A stretch of DNA of 37,639 nt from assembly GCA_003134045.1 (NCBI GenBank), contig PLAH01000083.1:249-37887 (forward strand), given 5' to 3'. The position numbers and the translations under genes are program-made. Each line of letters opens with the position of its first letter. Position 1 is the stretch's first letter. The notes beneath the pieces are model-generated. The model saw nothing but the letters and a program-made list of their open reading frames with translations. It was not told the DNA's origin and did no database searches. This document shows positions 17,331 to 26,343 of this stretch, in pieces. Origin of the DNA: Gammaproteobacteria bacterium (GTDB lineage: Bacteria > Pseudomonadota > Gammaproteobacteria > Steroidobacterales > Steroidobacteraceae).

Positions 17331-18977
17331 ATGTTCATCACCGTCAAGCGCCATGAGCGCGAGAAGCAGGAACTCGCCGTCAGCAACCGCCTGATCGACG
17401 GCATCCTCAAACATTCCGATCAGGGAGCCTTTCTGCTCGACGGCCGGGACAAGATTCTGCCGCAGGTATCGAAGGCGCTGGCGGCCCTGTTTCGGCGCCA
17501 GGACTTTGCGAATCTGACCTTCGAGAAACTGCTGGCGCCCATCGTCTCGGCGAAGACCCTGAGCGGCGTGCGCAGCCACATCGCCGCCCTGCTCGGCGAC
17601 GCGCCGGAAGCCGGCGCCGCAGCCGTTGCCCGGCCGCTCAAGGACATCGAAGTGCGCCTGCCGAACGCCGACGGCTCGTCGCAGACCGCGCACTTTTGGT
17701 TCGACTTCGACCTGCTGGACGGCGCCGGCGACTCCCGGGTCTGGCTGGTGCGCGTCACCGACATCACCATGCAGGTGCAGACGCTGCGCGAACTCGAGGA
17801 GCTGCGCCATCAAACGCAGACTCAAGGCGAGCTGTTGCGCGGCGTGCTCAAGATGGGCGGCGCACGCTTCGGCACGTTCCTGCTGAAAGCCGACGCGTCG
17901 ATGAAAACCATCAACCTGGTATTGAAGAAATCCGCGCGCGAGAAAGACGCGTTTCGCAGCAAGCTCGAGGAGACGCTCGACGAAGTCGACCGGATCCGCC
18001 GCGAAGCCGCCGCGTTCAAGTTGAGCGCGCTGGAAAGCTCGGCGCGGATTTTCGAAGACGCGCTGCACGACCTGCGCAGCCGCACGGAATTGAGCGGCAG
18101 CGACTTCTTGCCGCTGGCCGTGAAACTCGATCAGCTGTACGGTCAGTTGGCCCTGATAAAGTCGCTGACGGTCTCGGCCGGTGCCGATGAATCCGAGACG
18201 TCGTTGCACAATTCGCGCACCACCGACAAGGGTACGCAGATCATCGAGGCACCGCGATTTGCCGCGCACGCCGCCGCGGAGTCCCCGCCGCGCGCCGTAC
18301 CCGCGAACGTGCCCTCGCACCCGCCGCGCGCGGCAACCGCGGGCACGCATCGCACGGCGGCGCCGGCCGGGAGCCTCGATCACACGCTGCAATCGCTCAC
18401 CGATCATGTGGCGCACGAACAGAACAAGCAGGTGATTCTCGAATGCCACGGCCTGCAGGGCGTGCCGCCCCGCTACCAGTCGGCCATCAAGAACGTGGCC
18501 ATTCAATTCATTCGCAACGCCGTCATGCACGGCATCGAAACGCCGGCGCAGCGCACGGCCGCGGGCAAGGCGCTGCACGGCACGCTGCGCCTGGAATTCA
18601 AAGCGCGGAACGACGTCTTCGAACTGCTGTTCGAGGACGATGGCTGCGGACTCGATCCGGATCGAGTGCGCGCCACCGCCATTGCGCGCGGTATCGTGAC
18701 CGGCGAGGCTGCCGCGCGCATGCGCGATCGCGAGGCGATCAAGCTCATTTTCAAATCCCGCTACACGACGCTCGGCACCTCGGCGCAGGACACGACGCAT
18801 GGCTCGGGCATGTCCCTGGTGCGGCGTTACATTCACGAGGCGGGCGGCAAGATTGCGCTCGCGAGCCTCGCGGGACACGAGACCCGCTTCAAGATCACCC
18901 TGCCGGCGGTGCCGCCGGAATCGGCAGCGGCGGGCGGCGAACTCGAACTCGTGCCGGAGGCCGAGAGGGTCGCTTAG
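17331..18977 (+). CDS. PAS-like plus CheA-type ATPase (histidine-kinase-like) protein
   Basis: The 548-residue cytoplasmic protein has three parts. A PAS-like N-terminal region (about 18-150) includes ILKHSDQGAFLLD and ends VRVTDITMQV. A long helical region (150-285) has the layout of an Hpt domain, but its expected phospho-His helix reads EAAAFKLSALESSARIF, with no His. After a Pro/Ala-rich linker (305-347) comes a HATPase domain of CheA type: N box FIRNAVMHGIE (393-403), G1 DDGCGLD (436-442) and G2 GSGMSLV (491-497). A classical HisKA dimerisation His is also absent. The start is ATG at 17331 with AGGATGGAAG upstream. It probably acts with the Ser/Thr kinase gene just before it. ATP binding looks intact; a phosphotransfer role is not supported by the residues seen. 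Confidence 0.78.
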   Translation: MFITVKRHEREKQELAVSNRLIDGILKHSDQGAFLLDGRDKILPQVSKALAALFRRQDFANLTFEKLLAPIVSAKTLSGVRSHIAALLGDAPEAGAAAVARPLKDIEVRLPNADGSSQTAHFWFDFDLLDGAGDSRVWLVRVTDITMQVQTLRELEELRHQTQTQGELLRGVLKMGGARFGTFLLKADASMKTINLVLKKSAREKDAFRSKLEETLDEVDRIRREAAAFKLSALESSARIFEDALHDLRSRTELSGSDFLPLAVKLDQLYGQLALIKSLTVSAGADESETSLHNSRTTDKGTQIIEAPRFAAHAAAESPPRAVPANVPSHPPRAATAGTHRTAAPAGSLDHTLQSLTDHVAHEQNKQVILECHGLQGVPPRYQSAIKNVAIQFIRNAVMHGIETPAQRTAAGKALHGTLRLEFKARNDVFELLFEDDGCGLDPDRVRATAIARGIVTGEAAARMRDREAIKLIFKSRYTTLGTSAQDTTHGSGMSLVRRYIHEAGGKIALASLAGHETRFKITLPAVPPESAAAGGELELVPEAERVA

Positions 18978-19018
18978 CGCTCGGCGCTCGGGTAGTCATT
19001 CGCATGGGCGGCGTCGCG

Positions 19019-20989
<1,971 letters not shown>

Positions 20990-20996
20990 TTCCCGC

Positions 20997-22613
20997 TTAC
21001 ATCCGAAATATGCCGAAGCGGGTGGCTGCAACGGGCTGCACATGGCTCAACGCCAATGCCAGGCCCAACGCGCGGCGCGTCTCGAGCGGATCGATGACGC
21101 CATCGTCCCACAGCCGGGCGGAGGCGTAGAACGGCTGTCCCTGGCGTTCGAACTGCTCGCGGATCGGCGCCTTGATCCGTTCTTCCTCGGCGGCGCTCAA
21201 TTGCTTGCCGCCGCGCTCCAAGGCCTCGCGCCGGATGGTCGCGAGCACGCTCGCCGCCTGCTCGCCGCCCATCACGGAGGTGCGCGCATTCGGCCATTGG
21301 AACAACAGCCGCGGGCTGTAGGCGCGGCCGCACATGGCGTAATTACCGGCGCCGAAGCTGCCGCCGATCACCACCGTATACTTCGCTACCGCGGCGCACG
21401 CGACCGCGGTGACGAGCTTCGCGCCGTCCTTGGCGCTGCCGCCGGCCTCGGCCGCCTGCCCCACCATGAAGCCGGCGATGTTCTGCAGGAACACCAGCGG
21501 AATTCCGTCGCGGCAGCACAGCTCGATGAAGTGCGTGCCCTTCAAGGCGCTCTCCGAGAACAATATGCCGTTGTTGGCGATGATACCCACGGTGAAACCG
21601 TGGATTTCCGCGAACCCGCAGACCAGCGTGCTGCCGTACAAGGCCTTGAACTCGTCGAACCACGACGCGTCGATGAGCCGCGCGATGAGCTCGCGCACGT
21701 CGTAGGGCTTGCGCGAGTTCTCGGGGATGATGCCGTAGAGTTCGGCCGGATCGAACGCGGGTTCGGTACCGCCTGCCGCGACATGACCCCGGGCGCGGCC
21801 CACCGGCGGCGGGCGCAGCCGCGCAACGGCGCGGCGCGCGAACGCCAGCGCATGCGCATCGTTCTCGGCGTAATAATCGGTCACCCCGGAACGCCGGCAA
21901 TGCACGTCGGCACCCCCTAAGGATTCGGCATCGATCTCCTCGCCCGTGGCCGCGCGCACCAGCGGCGGGCCGCCCAGGAACACCCGGCCCTGGTTGCGCA
22001 CGATGACCGCGTGATCCGACATCGCCGGCACGTAGGCGCCGCCCGCCGTGCACGAGCCATGCACCACGGCGATCTGCGCGATGCCCTGGGCCGACAGTCG
22101 CGCCTGATTGAAGAAGATCCGCCCGAAGTGCTCGCGGTCGGGAAAGACCTCGTCCTGCTTCGGCAGGAAGGCGCCGCCGCTCTCCACCAGGTAGATGCAG
22201 GGCAACTCGTTCTCCGCGGCGATTTCCTGGGCCCGCAGATGCTTCTTGATCGTGAGCGGATAGTACGTGCCGCCCTTCACCGTGGGATCGTTCGCCACGA
22301 TCATGCAGGGCCGGCCGGACACCTGGCCGATGCCCGTCACCAGGCCGGCGCCGGGAAGATCGTCGTCGTACACCCCATGCGCGGCCAACGGCGACAGCTC
22401 CAGGAACGGGGCCCCGGGATCGAGCAGCGTATCCACCCGCTCGCGCGCCAACAGCTTGCCCGCGCGCACGTGCTTGTCGCGCGCCGCCGCCGTTCCGCCC
22501 AGCGCATTGCGCTGCAGCGTGGCCCGCAGTTCCGCGGCCAGCGCCTGCATAGCCTTGCTGTTGGCGGCGAATTCCGCGGACCGCGCGTCGATCTTCGAGG
22601 CTATTTTTGCCAT
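20997..22613 (-). CDS. liuB: Methylcrotonyl-CoA carboxylase, carboxyltransferase (beta) subunit
   Basis: The 538-residue carboxyltransferase transfers the carboxyl group from biotin to 3-methylcrotonyl-CoA. It contains [18 protein letters not shown] and [20 protein letters not shown] (split at the usual family turn). It also has [11 protein letters not shown], the oxyanion regions [14 protein letters not shown] and [16 protein letters not shown], and [17 protein letters not shown]. The length and the GTYYPLT block fit MCC-beta better than propionyl-CoA carboxylase. The start is ATG at 22613. It heads a two-gene unit with liuD. The liuC (methylglutaconyl-CoA hydratase) gene often found between liuB and liuD is absent here. 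Confidence 0.93.
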   Translation of the reverse strand: MAKIASKIDARSAEFAANSKAMQALAAELRATLQRNALGGTAAARDKHVRAGKLLARERVDTLLDPGAPFLELSPLAAHGVYDDDLPGAGLVTGIGQVSGRPCMIVANDPTVKGGTYYPLTIKKHLRAQEIAAENELPCIYLVESGGAFLPKQDEVFPDREHFGRIFFNQARLSAQGIAQIAVVHGSCTAGGAYVPAMSDHAVIVRNQGRVFLGGPPLVRAATGEEIDAESLGGADVHCRRSGVTDYYAENDAHALAFARRAVARLRPPPVGRARGHVAAGGTEPAFDPAELYGIIPENSRKPYDVRELIARLIDASWFDEFKALYGSTLVCGFAEIHGFTVGIIANNGILFSESALKGTHFIELCCRDGIPLVFLQNIAGFMVGQAAEAGGSAKDGAKLVTAVACAAVAKYTVVIGGSFGAGNYAMCGRAYSPRLLFQWPNARTSVMGGEQAASVLATIRREALERGGKQLSAAEEERIKAPIREQFERQGQPFYASARLWDDGVIDPLETRRALGLALALSHVQPVAATRFGIFRM

Positions 22614-22660
22614 CGCCTTCTCGCTCCCATCTGTCTTTCCGGCCGCCGCAGTGGCAGAAT

Positions 22661-22675
22661 TGTCGGACAGTCCGA
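22661..22675. promoter_or_regulatory. Candidate operator in the divergent leucine-catabolism spacer
   Basis: Two overlapping palindromes sit in the 90-base spacer between liuB and liuA: TGTCGGACA (22661-22669, 4-1-4) and TCGGACAGTCCGA (22663-22675, 6-1-6, perfect). TGTC-N-GACA is the shape of site used by many FadR-subfamily GntR repressors, and such a regulator is encoded as the second gene of the plus-strand unit. Binding is inferred, not shown. Confidence 0.5.
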
Positions 22676-22703
22676 TTATCCATCACATGGGGGACGTAAG
22701 ACA

Positions 22704-23873
22704 ATGCCCGGCGCTGCCTACCGTGAATTCAACTTCGGCCTCGGCGAGGTGATCGACACCGTCCGCGAGCAGGCGCGGCGCTTCGCCCAGGAGCGAATCG
22801 CCCCGCGGGCCAATGACATCGACCGCAGCAATATCTTCCCGCGGGATCTGTGGCGTGAATTCGGCGATCGCGGGTTCATGGGCCTCACCGTGCCCACGGA
22901 GGACGGCGGCGCGGGCTTAGGCTATCTCGCGCACACCGTGGTCATGGAGGAGATCTCACGCGCCTCGGCGGCCGTGGGCTTGAGCTACGGCGCGCATTCG
23001 AATCTGTGCGTCAACCAGCTCACCCTCAACGGCACCGTGGACCAGAAGGCGCGCTACCTGCCGAAACTGCTGTCGGGCGAGCACGTGGGCGCGCTCGCGA
23101 TGTCCGAGCCCGGCGCCGGTTCCGATGTGGTGTCGATGCAGTTGAAGGCCGTGCGCCGCGGCGATACCTATGTCCTCGACGGCCGCAAGATGTGGATCAC
23201 CAACGGCCCCGAGGCCGACGTGCTCGTGGTGTACGCCAAAACCCACCCCGAGGCCGGCGCACGCGGCATCAGCGCCTTCATCATCGAAGCCGGCTTCGCC
23301 GGCTTCACCCCCGCGCAGAAGCTCGACAAGTTGGGCATGCGCGGCTCGAGCACCAGCGAACTGGTGTTCGAGGGCTGCGAAGTGCCCGCCGCCAACCTTC
23401 TCGGCGAGGAGAACCGCGGCGTCAACGTGCTGATGCGCGGCCTGGATTACGAGCGCGTGGTGCTCTGCGGCGGTCCGCTCGGCATCATGGCGGCGGCGCT
23501 GGACGTGGCTCTGCCCTACGTGCGCGAGCGTAAACAGTTCGGCCAGGCCATCGGCACCTTCGAACTGGTGCAAGGCAAACTTGCCGACATGTACGCCTCG
23601 TTCAATGCCTGCCGCAGCTACGCGTACACCGTCGCGGCTGCCTGCGACCGGGCCGACTCGACCCGCAAGGACGCGGCCGCGTGCATCCTGTTCTGCGCCG
23701 AAGCGGCCACGCGGGCCTCGTTGGACGCCATTCAACTGCTGGGCGGCAACGGCTACATCAACGACTACCCCACCGGCCGGCTGCTGCGCGACGCGAAGCT
23801 CTATGAAATCGGCGCAGGCACCTCCGAGATACGCCGCATGCTGATCGGCCGCGAGCTGTTCGGGGAGGCTTGA
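22704..23873 (+). CDS. liuA: Isovaleryl-CoA dehydrogenase
   Basis: This is a 389-residue FAD acyl-CoA dehydrogenase. Motifs include [13 protein letters not shown], the FAD-binding [12 protein letters not shown] and [28 protein letters not shown], and [17 protein letters not shown]. In that last motif Glu250 occupies the helix-G position that is the catalytic base in isovaleryl-CoA dehydrogenase, rather than the C-terminal position used by short- and medium-chain enzymes. [19 protein letters not shown] closes the C-terminal domain. It oxidises isovaleryl-CoA to 3-methylcrotonyl-CoA, which the divergently encoded carboxylase then uses. The start is ATG at 22704 with GGGGGA upstream; the open frame runs back to 22011, but that part is liuB antisense. 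The stop overlaps the next gene as TGATG. Confidence 0.93.
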   Translation: MPGAAYREFNFGLGEVIDTVREQARRFAQERIAPRANDIDRSNIFPRDLWREFGDRGFMGLTVPTEDGGAGLGYLAHTVVMEEISRASAAVGLSYGAHSNLCVNQLTLNGTVDQKARYLPKLLSGEHVGALAMSEPGAGSDVVSMQLKAVRRGDTYVLDGRKMWITNGPEADVLVVYAKTHPEAGARGISAFIIEAGFAGFTPAQKLDKLGMRGSSTSELVFEGCEVPAANLLGEENRGVNVLMRGLDYERVVLCGGPLGIMAAALDVALPYVRERKQFGQAIGTFELVQGKLADMYASFNACRSYAYTVAAACDRADSTRKDAAACILFCAEAATRASLDAIQLLGGNGYINDYPTGRLLRDAKLYEIGAGTSEIRRMLIGRELFGEA

Positions 23874-24583
23874 TGAGCGATCTGTTCGAGCCTTTGGACG
23901 ATCGTCCGGCGTACCGCCAGATCGCCAACGTCATCGAGCAGCGCATCGTCTGCCGCTCGCTGCGCACCGGGGATGCACTGCCGTCCGAGACGGATCTGGC
24001 GCGGCAATTCGGCGTCAACCGCTCCACCATCCGCGAAGCGATCCGCGAGCTGGAAATTCACGGCCTCATCGGCCGCGGCCGCGGCGAGAAGCGCCTGCGC
24101 GTGACCCGTCCCGAACCGCGCAACATCAGCTCCGGGGTGAGCCGCGCTCTGGCCCTCAACGATGTGACTTTTCTCGAGCTGTGGGAGGCCATGATGGCGA
24201 TCGAGCCCGCGGCCGCGCAGTACGCGGCGCTACGGCGCACGCCGGCGCAATTGCAAACGCTGGTGCGAACCGGCGCCCGCTTCGCCCGCGATGCCGCGGA
24301 TAGCGCGGCCGCCGTGGCGGCGGTCATCGATTTCTTCACGGCGGTGGCCGATGCCAGCAACAATCAGGTGCTGGCGCTGTCGCAGTCGCCGTTGAATCTG
24401 CTGCTCGCCCCCGCGCTCACCACGCTCATCGACCGCATCCCCCAGGCGCGCTCGCGCATCCAGGATGCGCAGAGCCGCATCACCGCGGCCATTGAATTGA
24501 AGCGCAGCGAACAGGCGCGCACCTGGATGGAGAAGCACATCCGCGACTTCAGGCGCGGCTACGAGCTCGGATCGCCGCTTTGA
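23873..24583 (+). CDS. FadR-subfamily GntR transcriptional regulator
   Basis: The 236-residue regulator has an N-terminal winged helix (about 12-78: AYRQIANVIEQRI, LPSETDLARQFGVNRSTIREAIRELE) and a helical FCD-type effector domain (about 95-230). The metal site normal for FCD domains is mostly lost. The Asp and first His of the usual Asp-x3-His motif are replaced (VIDFFTAVADASNN), the His before the last helix is Gln, and only the final His in WMEKHI remains. It therefore probably binds an organic ligand such as an acyl-CoA without metal, as FadR does; that is inference. The ATG at 23873 overlaps the liuA stop by one base behind a GGGGAGG ribosome site; a TTG one codon earlier is less likely. 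It is the obvious candidate to bind the palindrome upstream of liuA. Confidence 0.9.
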   Translation: MSDLFEPLDDRPAYRQIANVIEQRIVCRSLRTGDALPSETDLARQFGVNRSTIREAIRELEIHGLIGRGRGEKRLRVTRPEPRNISSGVSRALALNDVTFLELWEAMMAIEPAAAQYAALRRTPAQLQTLVRTGARFARDAADSAAAVAAVIDFFTAVADASNNQVLALSQSPLNLLLAPALTTLIDRIPQARSRIQDAQSRITAAIELKRSEQARTWMEKHIRDFRRGYELGSPL

Positions 24584-24638
24584 CCTGGTGGGGCTGGGCG
24601 GTAGACTAGCGCACCCCCGACAGCCCCCAAGGTCTTCC

Positions 24639-25229
24639 ATGAAACACGCACTCGACGACGCGGCGCTCGACACCCTCTTTCGCGAGGCACGCTCCTACAA
24701 CCGATGGGCGGCGGAGCCCGTGCCCGAAGCCACGCTGCACGCCCTGTACGAATTGCTGAAGTGGGGCCCCACCTCGGTCAATTGCTGCCCCGCGCGATTC
24801 GTCTTCGTCACGAGCCCCGGCGCGAGAGCGAAACTGGTCGATTGCCTCATGCCCGGCAACGTCGTCAAGGTGGAACAGGCGCCGGTCACCGTCATCATCG
24901 GCATGGACGAGCAGTTCTACGACAAGATTCCGTTCCTGATGCCGGCGCGCCCCGACGCGGGCAACGTGTTCAAGGACCCCGCCATCGGCTCGGTGCACAT
25001 GCTGCGCAACGCCAGCCTGCAGGGCGCCTACCTCATCCTGGCCGCGCGTTCCTTGGGGTTGGATTGCGGGCCCATGTCGGGCTTCCACCAGGACAAAGTG
25101 AATGCCGCCTTCTTCGAGGGCACCACGGTGAAGGCGAATTTCCTGTGCGCGCTGGGTGTGGGCACCACCGAGGCGCTGTTCCCGCGAAATCCGCGCCTGC
25201 CGTTCGCCGAGGCGTGCCGGATCGTCTGA
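24639..25229 (+). CDS. RutE-like nitroreductase / malonic semialdehyde reductase
   Basis: This is a 196-residue FMN oxidoreductase of the nitroreductase fold, the same length as E. coli RutE. It shows RSYNRWAAEPVPEATL, LLKWGPTSVNCCPARFVFV and the C-terminal FLCALGVGTTEALFPRNPR with the glycine turn. RutE reduces 3-oxopropanoate in uracil breakdown, but no other rut gene is present here, so the substrate is open. The ATG at 24639 has an AAGG about 7 bases upstream. It follows the GntR gene by 55 bases on the same strand and may be in the same transcript as liuA. A pair of palindromes follows the stop by about 60 bases. Confidence 0.88.
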   Translation: MKHALDDAALDTLFREARSYNRWAAEPVPEATLHALYELLKWGPTSVNCCPARFVFVTSPGARAKLVDCLMPGNVVKVEQAPVTVIIGMDEQFYDKIPFLMPARPDAGNVFKDPAIGSVHMLRNASLQGAYLILAARSLGLDCGPMSGFHQDKVNAAFFEGTTVKANFLCALGVGTTEALFPRNPRLPFAEACRIV

Positions 25230-25289
25230 GGCGGACGCGCCGGCGCGTACCCGCGGGCGGGCGGGCAGGTCTTGCCCCCTGCCCAAAAG

Positions 25290-25327
25290 TGGTTATATAA
25301 CCATTATCCAACCAAAATGGTTGGATA
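25290..25327. repeat. Two adjacent perfect dyads between convergent genes
   Basis: TGGTTATATAACCA (25290-25303) is a perfect 14-base palindrome. One base later TATCCAACCA (25305-25314) pairs perfectly with TGGTTGGATA (25318-25327) across AAA, giving a 10-base stem. Both dyads reuse TGGTT/AACCA half-sites. The region is AT-rich against GC-rich surroundings and lies between the ends of the nitroreductase and Uma2 genes. It may act as a bidirectional transcription end or a protein-binding site; there is no T run of intrinsic-terminator type. Confidence 0.6.
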
Positions 25328-25339
25328 CGCAGGCAGGCG

Positions 25340-25906
25340 CTAGCCGAAGATGTCGCTGAGGGGAATCGCGAAATCCGGAAACGCCTGCGTCGTCAGGGTG
25401 TCGGTCGTCCCGAACTCGACCTTGCGGCCATATCCTTGCGCGGTAGGCTCGCGGTAGGTCGCGACTCGGCTCGCTTCCACATTGACGACCCAGTACTCGG
25501 CAATGCCGTAGCGCGCGTAGAGCGCCAGCTTGACCCCCTGATCGAAGGCCAGCGAGCTATCGGAGATTTCTACGAGCAGTAACACATCGGAGGCTTCCGG
25601 AATCCTGCCGCCATAAAAATCCGCCCGTCGCTTCAGCAGCATGAGATCCGGTTGCGGCTCTGAGAATTCTCCCAAGTTGACAGGCCCGCCCACGACAATG
25701 GTCGCCGAGCGCGACAGCGCCAAGACGAAAATCTCATTGAGCCGTGTCGTGATCGCCGAATGTTTGACACCGATCGGCGCCATATCGAGCATATCTCCTT
25801 CGATCAACTCCACACGGTCGTGCCGAGTCAACACCCCGGTCGCCACCATGCGTTGATAGCGGTCAGTCGAGATCCGGGTTCGCGTTGGTGTGAAAACCGC
25901 GCTCAT
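25340..25906 (-). CDS. Uma2-family (DUF820) putative endonuclease-fold protein
   Basis: This is a 188-residue protein of the Uma2 family, which has the PD-(D/E)xK restriction-endonuclease fold and is abundant in cyanobacteria and some other bacteria. Recognisable parts are RYQRMVATGVLTRHDRVELIEGD near the N terminus, EPQPDLMLLKRR with the family's Pro-Asp, LLLVEISDSS with the acidic core strand, and KLALYARYGIAEYWVVN. The biological role is not established for the family. The ATG at 25906 has no clear ribosome site. The gene follows the cupin gene by 27 bases. It may be mobile or accessory, as members often scatter through genomes. Confidence 0.85.
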   Translation of the reverse strand: MSAVFTPTRTRISTDRYQRMVATGVLTRHDRVELIEGDMLDMAPIGVKHSAITTRLNEIFVLALSRSATIVVGGPVNLGEFSEPQPDLMLLKRRADFYGGRIPEASDVLLLVEISDSSLAFDQGVKLALYARYGIAEYWVVNVEASRVATYREPTAQGYGRKVEFGTTDTLTTQAFPDFAIPLSDIFG

Positions 25907-25933
25907 GGCCGTAATATACGCTCTCGCCGCGAC

Positions 25934-26326
25934 CTATAAAATGGTCTCGCGCCGCAGGTCCGACCCGGTCGGGTCGTGCAGGTTGGTGCTGAAGGACACC
26001 AGCACCATCACCGTATCGCCGGTGTTGCGGTAGGCGTGGACCACGCCGGGCGGAATCGTGAATCGCCAGATCTCGCCCGCCGGCACCTCGACATCGCGAA
26101 TGCCCGTGGGCTCCTTGAGGCGCACCAGGCACGGGCCCACCACGGTCGAGCACTCGGTCGCCCACAGGTGCCAATGATTGCCGCGCACTTCGTTGGGCTG
26201 AGTCAGCACCACGTGCACGTTCTTCTGCGCCGCGAGTTCGGCGTCGCTCAAGGGCTCGAACAGGGCGCCGCGCGCATCGCGGTGGGTCTTCACAGGTTCG
26301 ATGAGAGTGGCGTAGGAATCTGACAT
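25934..26326 (-). CDS. Small single-domain cupin protein
   Basis: The 130-residue product is a one-domain cupin barrel. Motif 1 is RGNHWH with the later Glu (His51, His53, Glu58), and motif 2 is IPPGVVHAYRNTG (His97), so all four usual metal ligands are present. The RGNHWH form resembles cupin domains found in sugar-modifying and polysaccharide-biosynthesis proteins (FdtA/WxcM-like and capsule proteins), which suggests a nucleotide-sugar or small-molecule substrate; this is inference. The ATG at 26326 has a weak ribosome site. The gene begins 17 bases after the S8 protease stop, so it may be read from the same transcript. The frame is open upstream inside the protease gene, but I do not count that part. 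Confidence 0.78.
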   Translation of the reverse strand: MSDSYATLIEPVKTHRDARGALFEPLSDAELAAQKNVHVVLTQPNEVRGNHWHLWATECSTVVGPCLVRLKEPTGIRDVEVPAGEIWRFTIPPGVVHAYRNTGDTVMVLVSFSTNLHDPTGSDLRRETIL

Positions 26327-26343
26327 GAGGTTCGGCGCCGGCT

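Noticed and set aside
15837-18878. A 1013-codon open frame on the minus strand opposite the kinase and CheA-like genes.
   Set aside because: It mirrors two genes with clear motifs on the plus strand, has Arg/His/Gly-rich low-complexity translation without any domain, and is expected in GC-rich DNA.
22011-22703. An upstream extension of the isovaleryl-CoA dehydrogenase frame.
   Set aside because: It is antisense to liuB, and the family N terminus begins at the ATG at 22704 with a ribosome site.
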